Shown here piece by piece: positions 6,363 through 14,415 of a DNA stretch of 16,419 nt. Source of the stretch: an uncultured Clostridia bacterium (lineage in GTDB: Bacteria > Bacillota > Clostridia > TANB77 > CAG-508); contig CAKPSX010000027.1 in the NCBI GenBank assembly GCA_934184665.1, positions 1 to 16,419 of the forward strand, written 5' to 3'. The notes beneath the pieces were generated by a model. It saw only the letters and a list, made by a program, of their open reading frames with translations, was not told the DNA's origin and ran no database searches. How positions within the stretch are numbered: position 1 is the first letter of the stretch; the number at the start of each line of letters is the position of its first letter. A program made the position numbers and the translations under genes.

Positions 6363-7802
6363 ATGAGTGATAATAAAAACTTTGTAAAAGAAATAACAAA
6401 TATAGATGAAAATTTTGCACAATGGTACACAGATATAGTCTTAAAAGCAGAACTTGCAGACTATACAGAAACAAAAGGCTGTATAGCAATAAGACCATAT
6501 GGATATGCAATTTGGGAAAATATACAAAATTATACAGATAAAAAGTTCAAAGAAACAGGAGTAAAAAATACATATTTTCCAGTATTAATACCAGAGAGTT
6601 TGTTGCAGAAAGAAAAAGACCATGTAGAAGGATTTGCACCAGAAGTTGCTTGGGTAACAAAAGCTGGAGAAGAGAAGTTAGAAGAAAAACTATGTATAAG
6701 ACCAACATCAGAGACAATAATAACAACAATGTATTCAAAATGGTTAAAATCATGGAGAGATTTACCATTTGTATATAATCAATGGTGTAATGTATTAAGA
6801 TGGGAAAAAGAAACAAGACCTTTTTTACGTTCAAGAGAATTTTTGTGGCAGGAAGGACATACAATTCATGAAACAGCTAAAGAAGCAAAAGAAAGAACAT
6901 TACAGATGTTAGATATATATGCAGATGTTATAGAAAATTTATTAGCAATACCTGTTATAAAAGGAATAAAAACAGAAACAGAAAAATTTGCGGGAGCAGA
7001 AGAAACATATACAATAGAAACAATGATGTATGATGGAAAAGCATTACAATCAGCAACATCACATTATTTTGGTCAAAACTTCACAAAACCATTTAATGTA
7101 GCATTCCAAAATAGAGAAGGAAAACAAGAATATGCATATCAAACATCTTGGGGCTCAACAACAAGATTAATTGGTGCAATAATAATGGCACATGGTGATA
7201 ATAGAGGATTAAAATTACCACCAAAAGTTGCACCAATACAAGTTGCTCTTGTACCAGTTGCAATACACAAAGAAGGTGTAAAAGAAAAAGCACAAGAAAT
7301 ATATGAACAACTAAAAAATAAATATAGAATAGAATTAGATGACAGAGAAAAAGTTTCACCAGGATATAAATTTAATGATTGGGAAATGAGAGGTGTTCCA
7401 CTAAGAATAGAGATGGGACCAAGAGACATTGAAAATGGAGTTTGTATTTTAGTTAGAAGAGATACAAATGAAAAAATTGAAGTACAACTAACTGAATTAG
7501 ATTTAAAAATTGAAGAAATATTAGAACTAATCCAACAAAATATGTATGATACATGTAAAAAAAGAATGGAACAAAAAACAACAATTGCACATAATTTAGA
7601 AGAATTCCAAGCTAATATAAATAAAGAACAAGGATTTATAAAAGCAATGTGGTGTGGCTCAGAAGAATGTGAGGCTAAAATAAAAGAATTAACATCAGCT
7701 AAATCAAGATGTATGCCATTTAAACAAGAACACATAGACGATACTTGTGTATGTTGTGGTAAGCCAGCAAGCAAAATGGTTATATGGGGTAGACAATATT
7801 AA
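6363..7802 (+). CDS. proS: Prolyl-tRNA synthetase, archaeal/eukaryote-like type
   Basis: A 479-residue class II synthetase that charges tRNA-Pro with proline. It is the short form without the editing insertion found in bacterial-type ProS, and carries the C-terminal zinc-binding domain typical of the archaeal-like form common in Clostridia. Motif 1 lies around 43-54 (IRPYGYAIWENI). Motif 2 is at 144-166 (VLRWEKETRPFLRSREFLWQ...). Motif 3 is at 263-286 (WGSTTRLIGAIIMAHGDNRG). The anticodon-binding domain is about 290-390. Cysteines C431, C436, C462, C464 and C465 can supply the zinc site, and the chain ends in the usual aromatic Tyr. The 85-base leader has a small TAGGT/ACCTA hairpin but no T-box motif. 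The AAGGG ribosome site is weak and 12 bases away from the ATG. Confidence 0.95.
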   Translation: MSDNKNFVKEITNIDENFAQWYTDIVLKAELADYTETKGCIAIRPYGYAIWENIQNYTDKKFKETGVKNTYFPVLIPESLLQKEKDHVEGFAPEVAWVTKAGEEKLEEKLCIRPTSETIITTMYSKWLKSWRDLPFVYNQWCNVLRWEKETRPFLRSREFLWQEGHTIHETAKEAKERTLQMLDIYADVIENLLAIPVIKGIKTETEKFAGAEETYTIETMMYDGKALQSATSHYFGQNFTKPFNVAFQNREGKQEYAYQTSWGSTTRLIGAIIMAHGDNRGLKLPPKVAPIQVALVPVAIHKEGVKEKAQEIYEQLKNKYRIELDDREKVSPGYKFNDWEMRGVPLRIEMGPRDIENGVCILVRRDTNEKIEVQLTELDLKIEEILELIQQNMYDTCKKRMEQKTTIAHNLEEFQANINKEQGFIKAMWCGSEECEAKIKELTSAKSRCMPFKQEHIDDTCVCCGKPASKMVIWGRQY

Positions 7803-7804
7803 TA

Positions 7805-7824
7805 AAAATCTTTATGAAGATTTT
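7805..7824 (+). terminator. Possible weak terminator after proS
   Basis: AAAATCTT (7805-7812) pairs with AAGATTTT (7817-7824) around TATG, right after the stop codon. The T-run lies within the stem and nothing T-rich follows, so termination would be weak. Confidence 0.3.
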
Positions 7825-7834
7825 GTGAAAATAG

Positions 7835-7863
7835 TTGTAAAAAAATCCAATAATTGATATACT
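7835..7863 (+). promoter_or_regulatory. Promoter of the asp23 operon
   Basis: TTGTAA (7835-7840), a 17-base spacer and TATACT (7858-7863) with a preceding TGA (extended -10). It would start a leader of about 100 bases ahead of asp23. Confidence 0.6.
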
Positions 7864-7874
7864 AAATGAAAATA

Positions 7875-7950
7875 ATTGAAAAATAATTAAATTTTGGTGA
7901 GTTGATATATGTGATAGCATAACAAATCTAAATTATAATTATTTTTCAAT
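7875..7950 (+). repeat. 15-bp inverted repeat in the asp23 leader
   Basis: ATTGAAAAATAATTA (7875-7889) is exactly complementary to 7936-7950, with 46 bases between. Both arms lie downstream of the predicted transcription start. The RNA could therefore fold into a stem closing a large loop, 10 bases before the GGAGG ribosome site (7961-7965). GGGCAAGCCC (7964-7973) between GGAGG and the ATG is itself a tiny hairpin. The stem is nearly all A-T, so chance is a real alternative. Confidence 0.4.
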
Positions 7951-7973
7951 AAAAAGTAAAGGAGGGCAAGCCC

Positions 7974-8387
7974 ATGGAAGAAAACAAAAATGAAGAAACA
8001 ACAGAAATAAAAGAAATTGAAGAAAAAAATGATGGAATAAAAATAGCAAATGATGTAGTAGCAGTAATAGCAGGAGTTGCAATTTCAGAAGTACCAGGAG
8101 TTGCAAGTATGTCAGGAGGATTCGCTGGAGGCATTACAGAAGTATTAAGTGGCAAGAAAAACTTATCAAAAGGAATTAAAGTTGATGCTGACGAGAAAGA
8201 TGTAAAAATAGATGTAAACATAATTGTAGAATATGGTTCAAGAATACCAGATATTGCATTTGAAATTCAAAACAGAGTAAAGAAATCAGTAGAAAATATG
8301 ACAGGATTAAAAGTTTCTGAAGTTAATGTTCATGTACAAGGTGTAAAAACAGAAAAAGATGAAGAAAACGAAGAAATAAAAGAATAA
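7974..8387 (+). CDS. Asp23/Gls24 family envelope stress protein
   Basis: A 137-residue member of the Asp23 (alkaline shock protein 23) family. The conserved core is at 22-125: IANDVVAVIAGVAISEVPGVASM, then a glycine-rich turn, then VNIIVEYGSRIPDIAFEIQNRV and GLKVSEVNVHVQGV. The N- and C-termini are highly charged tails. In Staphylococcus aureus Asp23 is a cytoplasmic protein held at the membrane by AmaP and linked to cell-envelope homeostasis. The amaP gene follows here after 18 bases, so the same arrangement is likely. Confidence 0.92.
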   Translation: MEENKNEETTEIKEIEEKNDGIKIANDVVAVIAGVAISEVPGVASMSGGFAGGITEVLSGKKNLSKGIKVDADEKDVKIDVNIIVEYGSRIPDIAFEIQNRVKKSVENMTGLKVSEVNVHVQGVKTEKDEENEEIKE

Positions 8388-8405
8388 AGAAATGGAGAAA
8401 AGAAA

Positions 8406-8960
8406 ATGAAATTTTTAGAAAGATTTACATTAGTAGTATATTCATATATCATGTTAATAATAGCAGTAATATTAGGATTAACAGTTCTTGATTTTATAAG
8501 CTTTCCAACTATCAGTAATATAACAGAAGAGTTGATAAAAGGAGATGTTTCATCAAAAGTATTATTGGCAATAAGTGCAGTTTTTGTTTTATTATCAATA
8601 AAATGTATATTCTTTGATGAAAGCTCAAAAGAAAAAGCAAAACAAGCACAAGGAATTTTACTAAAAAATGAAAATGGACAATTAATGATTTCAAAAGACT
8701 CTATAGATAATATGGTTAAAAATGCTGTAAATGAATTTAATCAAGTAAAAGAATGTAACACTAAAATTTATGTAAATGCTGATAATCAAATATTTATAAC
8801 ATTATTTATTACAGTTAGAGAAGATGCTATTATAAAAGATTTAGCAACAGAATTACAATTAAAAGTTAAAGAATCAGTAAAAAATATTTCTGATTTAGAT
8901 GTAGAAGAAGTTAATGTAAAAATTGTAAAATTACAAGAAGACAAAAAAAGTAAAGAATAA
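8406..8960 (+). CDS. amaP: Alkaline shock membrane anchor protein AmaP
   Basis: 184 residues with two membrane helices near the N-terminus (about 9-31 and 51-70) separated by a short loop. They are followed by a cytoplasmic Asp23-like domain (about 80-176; VNADNQIFITLFITVRED, LDVEEVNVKIV). This is the architecture of AmaP, which anchors Asp23 to the membrane. GGAGA at 8395-8399 serves as ribosome site. The lysine-rich tail is cytoplasmic. Confidence 0.88.
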   Translation: MKFLERFTLVVYSYIMLIIAVILGLTVLDFISFPTISNITEELIKGDVSSKVLLAISAVFVLLSIKCIFFDESSKEKAKQAQGILLKNENGQLMISKDSIDNMVKNAVNEFNQVKECNTKIYVNADNQIFITLFITVREDAIIKDLATELQLKVKESVKNISDLDVEEVNVKIVKLQEDKKSKE

Positions 8961-8996
8961 AAATAACATTATGACTTAGTAAAGGAATGATATAAA

Positions 8997-9200
8997 ATGG
9001 AAAGTTTTAAAAATTTTTTAATTCAATATAGAGGTGCAATAATTGGAATATTAATTGCAATATTGATTTTATGTACACAACTATATAGATTAATAATTGC
9101 AATAATACTTATAGTTATTGGCGGTGTTGCAGGAAATTACATACAACAAAATAAAAATGAAGTAAAAGAAAAGTTGAAAAATTTTATAGACAGATTATAA
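8997..9200 (+). CDS. DUF2273 small membrane protein
   Basis: 67 residues with two closely spaced hydrophobic helices (about 13-27 and 31-48) and a charged tail (KNEVKEKLKNFIDRL). Small DUF2273 proteins are regularly found next to asp23 and amaP in Firmicutes and probably belong to the same membrane complex, but no function is established. The AAAGGAATG ribosome site precedes the ATG. Confidence 0.8.
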   Translation: MESFKNFLIQYRGAIIGILIAILILCTQLYRLIIAIILIVIGGVAGNYIQQNKNEVKEKLKNFIDRL

Positions 9201-9242
9201 AATCATAAAGACGAAAATGTTTAGAAAGGAATAATATAAAAA

Positions 9243-9653
9243 ATGAAACGAACTGCAATTAGAGAGCAAACATTTCGTTTACTATATAGTTTAGAAATTC
9301 AAAAAACTGATAATATAGAAGAACAAATAGAATTATATTTAGAATGTAATGAAATAGAAAACGAAAAAGCAATAGAATATATAAAAGATGTAGTTATAGG
9401 CGTATATGAACATAAAAAAGATATAGAAAGTTTAATAGAAAAAAATCTAAAAACTGATTGGAAAATTGATAGAATTTCAAAAATAGATTTAAGTTTATTA
9501 AGACTTGCAATATATGAAATAAAATACAAAGAAATACCATATAAAGTTGCTATAAATGAAGCGCTTGAATTAGCAAAAAAATATGGAGAAGACTCATCTA
9601 AAAATTTCGTAAATGGAGTATTAGCAAGTGTTGTAAAAGAAATAGGAGATTAG
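9243..9653 (+). CDS. nusB: Transcription antitermination factor NusB
   Basis: A 136-residue all-helical RNA-binding protein which, with NusE (S10), binds boxA RNA to prevent early termination in rRNA operons. Family features are the N-terminal RTAIREQTFRLLYSLE, the central WKIDRISKIDLSLLRLAIYEI and the C-terminal PYKVAINEALELAKKYGEDSS-FVNGVLASV. Length and order are normal. It follows the Asp23 module, as in many Clostridia, and the xseA start lies 3 bases after its stop codon. Confidence 0.96.
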   Translation: MKRTAIREQTFRLLYSLEIQKTDNIEEQIELYLECNEIENEKAIEYIKDVVIGVYEHKKDIESLIEKNLKTDWKIDRISKIDLSLLRLAIYEIKYKEIPYKVAINEALELAKKYGEDSSKNFVNGVLASVVKEIGD

Positions 9654-9656
9654 CAA

Positions 9657-10847
9657 ATGAAATATAATGCGGTAACAGTAACACAATTAAATAAATATTT
9701 AAAAGATAGATTTGATGAAGACGAAAATTTAAAAGCAATATTAGTAAAAGGTGAAATCTCTAATTTTAAAAACCATTACACAGGACATCTTTATTTTACA
9801 TTGAAAGACGAGAATTCGTTAATAAAATGTATAATGTTTAAAAGCTATGCTGAAAGGCTAGCTTTTAAACCAAAAGATGGAATGCAAGTAATGGTTTTTG
9901 GCGCTGTATCAGTATTTGAAAGAGATGGAGCATATCAAATATATGTAAAGTCAATGTTAGAAGATGGAATGGGAGATTTACATGAAAAATATGAACAACT
10001 AAAAAAACAATTGGAAGAAGAAGGATTGTTTGATGAAAAACATAAAAAAGCAATTCCACTTTATCCAAAAGAAATAGGAGTATTGACATCTCAAACTGGT
10101 GCAGTAATAAGAGATATTATAAATGTTTCAACAAGGAGAAATCCAAATGTACATATAAGATTATTGCCAGTTCCAGTACAAGGAGCAGGTGCGGCAGAAA
10201 AAATTGCCGAGAAAATAAAAATAATGAATGACAAAAAATTAGCTGATGTAATAATAGTAGGTCGTGGAGGTGGCTCATTAGAAGATTTATGGCCATTTAA
10301 TGAAGAAATAGTTGCAAGAGCAATATACAATTCAGAAATACCTATAATATCAGCAGTTGGGCATGAAACAGATTTTACAATAGCAGATTTTGTTGCAGAC
10401 TTAAGAGCACCAACTCCATCAGCTGCTGCAGAGTTAGCAGTACCTGATGTATATGAGCTAAAGCAAAAAATAAATAGTTATCAAAATAGATATAGAAATT
10501 CATTAAAAAAGAAAATAGAATTAATGAAATTAAGATATGAAAAGTGTATGAAATCAAGGGCATTTACAGACCCTACAAGAAAAATAAAAGACCAATACAT
10601 GATTTTAGATAAATATGTAAAAAGATTAGAAACAAAAATTAATATATTGCAAAAAGATAAAAAAACACAGTTTATAGAATTAGTAAGTAAGCTAGACACA
10701 TTAAGTCCTTTAAAAACTTTAACTAGAGGATATTGCTTAACAGAAAAAGAAAATAAAATTATAAAAAGTGCATCAGAATTAAAGAAAAATGATAATATAA
10801 AATTAAAATTTTATGATGGAGAAAAAACAGCAAATATATTAGATTAA
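9657..10847 (+). CDS. xseA: Exodeoxyribonuclease VII large subunit
   Basis: A 396-residue catalytic subunit of exonuclease VII, which degrades single-stranded DNA from both ends into oligonucleotides. The N-terminal OB fold is at about 5-102 (VTVTQLNKYLKDRFD...LKAILVKGEISNFK...GHLYFTLKDE). The catalytic region carries GVLTSQTGAVIRDI (141-154), VGRGGGSLEDLWPFNEE (201-217) and AVGHETDFTIADFVADLRAPTPSAAAE (233-259). A long coiled coil (about 268-350) provides the XseB docking stalk, followed by the short C-terminal segment LTRGYCLT. The ribosome site GGAG lies within the end of nusB, so translation is coupled. folD, often found between nusB and xseA in Bacillus, is absent. Confidence 0.96.
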   Translation: MKYNAVTVTQLNKYLKDRFDEDENLKAILVKGEISNFKNHYTGHLYFTLKDENSLIKCIMFKSYAERLAFKPKDGMQVMVFGAVSVFERDGAYQIYVKSMLEDGMGDLHEKYEQLKKQLEEEGLFDEKHKKAIPLYPKEIGVLTSQTGAVIRDIINVSTRRNPNVHIRLLPVPVQGAGAAEKIAEKIKIMNDKKLADVIIVGRGGGSLEDLWPFNEEIVARAIYNSEIPIISAVGHETDFTIADFVADLRAPTPSAAAELAVPDVYELKQKINSYQNRYRNSLKKKIELMKLRYEKCMKSRAFTDPTRKIKDQYMILDKYVKRLETKINILQKDKKTQFIELVSKLDTLSPLKTLTRGYCLTEKENKIIKSASELKKNDNIKLKFYDGEKTANILD

Positions 10848-10871
10848 ATAAAGAAAGGAATATATTTAGAT

Positions 10872-11102
10872 ATGAGTAAAGAAAACAATGGAAACTTCGA
10901 AGAATCAATGAAAAAGCTTGAAGATATAGTTATAGAATTAGAAAACGGAAATCTAAATTTAGATGAATCTGTAAATAAGTTTGAAGAAGGAATGAAAATT
11001 GCTAAACAATGTAATAAAATATTAGAAGAGGCAGAAAAGAAAATAACAATTTTATTAGAAAATGATGGAGAATTAGAAGAGGAAAATTTTGAAGTTGAAT
11101 AA
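10872..11102 (+). CDS. xseB: Exodeoxyribonuclease VII small subunit
   Basis: A 76-residue helical-hairpin subunit that binds the coiled-coil stalk of XseA in multiple copies. The family signature is complete: FEESMKKLEDIVIELENGNLNLDESVNKFEEG, then GMKIAKQCNKILEEAEKKITIL. The tail is acidic. It is 24 bases behind xseA with an AAAGGA ribosome site. Confidence 0.95.
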   Translation: MSKENNGNFEESMKKLEDIVIELENGNLNLDESVNKFEEGMKIAKQCNKILEEAEKKITILLENDGELEEENFEVE

Positions 11103-11133
11103 ATTTTAAAATAGTAAAAAAGGGGAAATACAG

Positions 11134-11574
11134 ATGAATGATATACAAGGATTTATAACAAACCAATATATATATATACCATTATTAATATGGTTTTTTA
11201 TACAATTGTTTAAAGTAATATGTGATTTAATAATAAATAAAAAATTTAATTTTAAAAGAATAATGGGAGCTGGAGGAATGCCAAGTTCACACTCAGCAGT
11301 AGTAACAAGTCTTGCAACATTAATAGGAAAAAACGAAGGTGTTGATACAAGCATGTTTGCAATGTCAGTAATTTTTGCTATGGTTGTAATGTATGATGCA
11401 GCTGGTGTTAGAAGAGCAGCAGGAAAACAAGCAAGATTACTAAATAAAATAGTTGAAACTCCTGGACTAACAAATCTTCAAGTACAAGAGAGATTAGTTG
11501 AAGTACTTGGTCATACACCATTACAAGTAATAGTTGGTGCCACTATTGGAATTATAGTAGGCTTATTAGTATAG
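11134..11574 (+). CDS. Divergent PAP2 family membrane protein (YuiD-like)
   Basis: 146 residues, DUF212/divergent PAP2 family (Bacillus YuiD type), with about four membrane helices. GGMPSSHSA (47-55) corresponds to the phosphate-binding PSSHS motif of PAP2 phosphatases. YDAAGVRRAAGKQA (87-100) is the family signature in place of the usual second motif. PAP2 relatives dephosphorylate lipid phosphates such as undecaprenyl pyrophosphate; activity for this divergent branch is unproven. It is the last gene of the asp23-to-xseB run, 31 bases behind xseB, with AGGGGA as ribosome site. No terminator follows before the hairpin element at 11581, which starts 6 bases after the stop codon. Confidence 0.88.
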   Translation: MNDIQGFITNQYIYIPLLIWFFIQLFKVICDLIINKKFNFKRIMGAGGMPSSHSAVVTSLATLIGKNEGVDTSMFAMSVIFAMVVMYDAAGVRRAAGKQARLLNKIVETPGLTNLQVQERLVEVLGHTPLQVIVGATIGIIVGLLV

Positions 11575-11580
11575 AGATTG

Positions 11581-11705
11581 GTTGAAAAAATAATTACAAT
11601 TTTGGACTGTGTCAACTTCCATTTAAAACGCGGTTACATATCTGTATATGCGCCCTTGCCTTTTAAATAGAAGTTTCCTTGCCAAAATTTAATTCTTTTT
11701 CCAAC
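11581..11705. repeat. Hairpin repeat element, copy A (upstream of fhs)
   Basis: A 125-base near-palindrome. The outer stem is 11581-11605 with 11682-11705: GTTG/CAAC, AAAAA/TTTTT, AATTA/TAATT and AATTTTGG/CCAAAATT, 22 pairs with two mismatches and one bulge. The inner stem is 11614-11628 with 11661-11675, 14 of 15 paired. Between them lies a 32-base G+C-richer core (11629-11660) with a weak apical hairpin around CATATCTGTATATG. A second copy lies at 14416-14538 in the opposite orientation. The core is identical in both copies, whereas the stems differ mainly by paired changes. The element ends 8 bases before the AGGAG of fhs. It resembles a small non-autonomous inverted-repeat element (MITE-like) or a structured RNA. 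I recognise no named family. Confidence 0.85.
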
Positions 11706-11726
11706 TTAAAAAAAGGAGTGAAACAA

Positions 11727-13388
11727 ATGGGAGATATAGAAATTGCTAGAAATGCTAGTTTAAAGAAAATTACAGAAATAGCAAAAGAATTAAATATTGA
11801 TGAAGAAGAAATAGAACAATACGGAAAATATAAAGCAAAGATATCTGATGAAGTAACTAAAAAAGTAGAAAATAATAAAGATGGAAAATTAGTTTTAGTT
11901 ACAGCAATGAGCCCAACACCATTAGGAGAAGGAAAAACTACAATATCGATATCAATTGCAGATGGATTAAGAAAAATAGGAAAGAAATCAATACTAGCTT
12001 TAAGAGAACCATCACTAGGGCCAGTTTTTGGAATTAAAGGTGGAGCTACTGGTGGAGGGTATGCACAAGTGGCACCAATGGAAGACATAAACTTACATTT
12101 TACAGGAGATATACATGCAATAACAAGTGCAAATAATTTATTGTCTGCAATGATTGATAATCATATATATCATGGAAATGAATTGCAAATAGATAAAGTT
12201 GTTTGGAAGAGATGTGTTGACTTAAATGATAGACAATTAAGAAAGGTAAATACAGGATTATCAGAAGAGGCTAAAATTGTTCCAAGGGAAGATAGTTTTG
12301 ATATAACTGTTGCATCAGAAGTGATGGCAATATTGTGTTTATCAAAAGATATTAAAGATTTAAAACAAAAGCTAGGAAATATATTAATAGGGTATAATAA
12401 GAATTCGGAACCGATATATGCAAAAGACTTGAAGGCAGAAGGAAGTATGGCGGTATTATTAAAAGATGCAATAAAACCGAATTTAGTACAAACATTGGAA
12501 AATACACCTGCATTAATACATGGTGGACCATTTGCAAATATTGCTCATGGATGTAATAGTATAATTGCTACTAAGATGGCAATGAAACTTGCAGATTATA
12601 CGATAACAGAAGCGGGTTTTGGTGCTGACTTAGGGGCAGAGAAATTTTTAGACATAAAATGCAGAAAGGCTGATATTAAGCCAGATGCTGTTGTTTGTGT
12701 TGCAACAATAAAAGCTTTAAAATATCATGGAGGAACACCAAAAGATAAAATTCTTGAAGAAAATATGGAAAGCTTAGAAAAAGGAATGAGCAATTTATAT
12801 AGACATATAAATAATTTAAAAGAAAAATTCGGGCTAAATGTTATTGTCGCGATAAATAAATATAATACAGATACAGAAACAGAATTAAACTTTGTGAAAA
12901 CAGAATTAGAAAAAATAAATGTGTCTTCAAGTATTGTAGAAAGCTGGGCAAAAGGCGGAAATGGAGCAATAGATATTGCACAAAAATTAGTGGAACTTAC
13001 AGAACAAGAAGAACATTTTAAATATATTTATGAATTAGATGAAAGTATAAAAGAAAAAATAGATAAAATATCAACAGAAATATATGGTGCAAAAAATGTA
13101 ATTTATTCAGAAAAAGCATTGAAAAATATTAAGAGAATTGAAGAATTGGGATATAGCAATTTACCAGTATGTATTGCAAAAACACAATATTCATTTTCTG
13201 ATGATGCAAAAAAATTACAATGTGATGAACCATTTGAAATAAATGTTAGAGATGTAGAAATTAAAGCAGGAGCAGGCTTTATTGTTGCACTTGCAGGCAA
13301 AATAATGACAATGCCAGGACTTCCAAAAGTGCCGTCTGCTGAATCAATTGATATTGATGATAATGGTGAAATAGTAGGAATTTTTTAA
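11727..13388 (+). CDS. fhs: Formate-tetrahydrofolate ligase
   Basis: A 553-residue enzyme that joins formate to tetrahydrofolate with ATP, giving 10-formyl-THF. It is the entry step of the methyl branch of the Wood-Ljungdahl pathway in acetogens and a C1 source for purines in other anaerobes. The start at 11727 has AGGAG at 11714-11718. The upstream in-frame ATG at 11679 lies inside the hairpin element and would add 16 residues unlike the family, so it is rejected. The P-loop TPLGEGKTT begins at about residue 64. EPSLGPVFGIKGGATGGGYA, the DLNDRQLR block, GGPFANIAHGCNS and EAGFGADLGAEKF are the family hallmarks. The C-terminus GKIMTMPGLPKVPSAE is standard. Length is normal (about 555). There is no clear terminator before gpr. 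Confidence 0.97.
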   Translation: MGDIEIARNASLKKITEIAKELNIDEEEIEQYGKYKAKISDEVTKKVENNKDGKLVLVTAMSPTPLGEGKTTISISIADGLRKIGKKSILALREPSLGPVFGIKGGATGGGYAQVAPMEDINLHFTGDIHAITSANNLLSAMIDNHIYHGNELQIDKVVWKRCVDLNDRQLRKVNTGLSEEAKIVPREDSFDITVASEVMAILCLSKDIKDLKQKLGNILIGYNKNSEPIYAKDLKAEGSMAVLLKDAIKPNLVQTLENTPALIHGGPFANIAHGCNSIIATKMAMKLADYTITEAGFGADLGAEKFLDIKCRKADIKPDAVVCVATIKALKYHGGTPKDKILEENMESLEKGMSNLYRHINNLKEKFGLNVIVAINKYNTDTETELNFVKTELEKINVSSSIVESWAKGGNGAIDIAQKLVELTEQEEHFKYIYELDESIKEKIDKISTEIYGAKNVIYSEKALKNIKRIEELGYSNLPVCIAKTQYSFSDDAKKLQCDEPFEINVRDVEIKAGAGFIVALAGKIMTMPGLPKVPSAESIDIDDNGEIVGIF

Positions 13389-13396
13389 TCAATTTC

Positions 13397-13426
13397 GTAT
13401 AGTTAAGGCCTGATTTAGATATACTA
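13397..13426 (+). promoter_or_regulatory. Sigma-G-like promoter of gpr
   Basis: GTATA (13397-13401), 18 bases, then TATACTA (13420-13426). Compared with the Bacillus sigma-G pattern gHATR-N18-cATxHTA, every position fits except the weakly conserved first C. gpr is expressed in the forespore in Bacillus, so the fit is biologically sensible. An overlapping TATAAT (13425-13430) could also serve sigma-A, but no good -35 lies 17 bases ahead of it. Confidence 0.55.
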
Positions 13427-13449
13427 TAATCATTAGGAGGCTGATGATT

Positions 13450-14382
13450 ATGTATAATTTTAGAACAGACTTAGCTTTAGAGAGAAGAGATATATATCAA
13501 AAGATAAATAAATTAAATGAAATAGATGGAGTAAAAAGTGCAGAAGATGAAATAGATAAAAACATTAAAGTTTCAAGAGTATATGTTTTAAATGAAAATG
13601 GAGAACAAGCTATTGGCAAGCCAAAGGGAACATATATAACAATAGATGTAAAAAATCTAAAGTTAGCAGGAGATGAAGAAATACAAAAAACATCTGAGGT
13701 ATTATCAAATGAATTAAAAAATATGCTTGATCAACATGTTCAAAAACAAGGAGAGCTACTTATAGTTGGATTAGGAAACATATATGTAACACCAGATGCA
13801 CTTGGTCCAAAAGTCATAAATGAAATAGATGTAACAAGACATATAATAAAATATTTGCCGCAATATGTTGAAGAAGGAACAAGGTCGGTAAGTGCTATAT
13901 CTCCAGGTGTGCTAGGAACAACTGGAATTGAAACAGTTGAGATATTAAAAGGAATTGTAGATAATGTAAAACCTAAATTATTAGTCGTAATAGATGCTTT
14001 AGCATCAAGGAGTATTGACAGAATAAGTAGTACAATTCAAATATCAGATACTGGAATAGTTCCTGGGGCAGGTGTAGGAAATACCAGAGAGGAAATAAGC
14101 CAAAAGACGCTTGGAATACCTGTAATAGCAATAGGAATACCAACAGTTGTTGAACTTGCAACACTTGTATCTGATGGAATAGATATATTTATAGATAGAT
14201 TACAAGAAAAAGCAGAATCTAATGAGTATCTAAATAGATTACAAGAAAATGATAAATATGAAGAAGTAAAAGAAGCACTTAATGTTGGAGAATATAATAT
14301 GATTGTTACTCCAAAAGAGATAGATGATTTGATAGAAAATATGAAGGATGTTGTTGCGAGGGGGATAAACTTCGCAGTGTAG
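13450..14382 (+). CDS. gpr: Germination protease GPR
   Basis: A 310-residue aspartic-type spore protease (MEROPS A25). It degrades the small acid-soluble proteins coating spore DNA once germination begins, and is made in the forespore as an inactive zymogen. The ATG at 13450 is preferred because AGGAGG (13435-13440) is 9 bases away; the ATG at 13444 is too close. The N-terminal RTDLALE resembles the self-cleavage and SASP-like cleavage site, so the propeptide would be very short. The conserved acidic residues are D116 in the GLGN...TPDALGP block and D182 in VVIDALASRSIDRI. These correspond to the aspartates proposed to be catalytic in the Bacillus enzyme. VPGAGVGNTREEIS and VIAIGIPTVVE are further family blocks. 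It is placed between fhs and the second hairpin element. Confidence 0.95.
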   Translation: MYNFRTDLALERRDIYQKINKLNEIDGVKSAEDEIDKNIKVSRVYVLNENGEQAIGKPKGTYITIDVKNLKLAGDEEIQKTSEVLSNELKNMLDQHVQKQGELLIVGLGNIYVTPDALGPKVINEIDVTRHIIKYLPQYVEEGTRSVSAISPGVLGTTGIETVEILKGIVDNVKPKLLVVIDALASRSIDRISSTIQISDTGIVPGAGVGNTREEISQKTLGIPVIAIGIPTVVELATLVSDGIDIFIDRLQEKAESNEYLNRLQENDKYEEVKEALNVGEYNMIVTPKEIDDLIENMKDVVARGINFAV

Positions 14383-14415
14383 CGGTATAATTTTAGTAAG
14401 AAATAGATATGCTTT

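Noticed and set aside
7093..7774. Long open frames on the minus strand inside proS, and similar ones inside fhs, gpr and tcdA
   Set aside because: They lie wholly within well-recognised genes, lack ribosome sites, and encode Leu/Ile/Ser/Phe-rich chains typical of AT-rich antisense frames.
11581..11726. Tetrahydrofolate riboswitch in front of fhs
   Set aside because: The leader is explained by the hairpin element, which also occurs reversed ahead of tcdA. Its core does not resemble the folate-binding aptamer.
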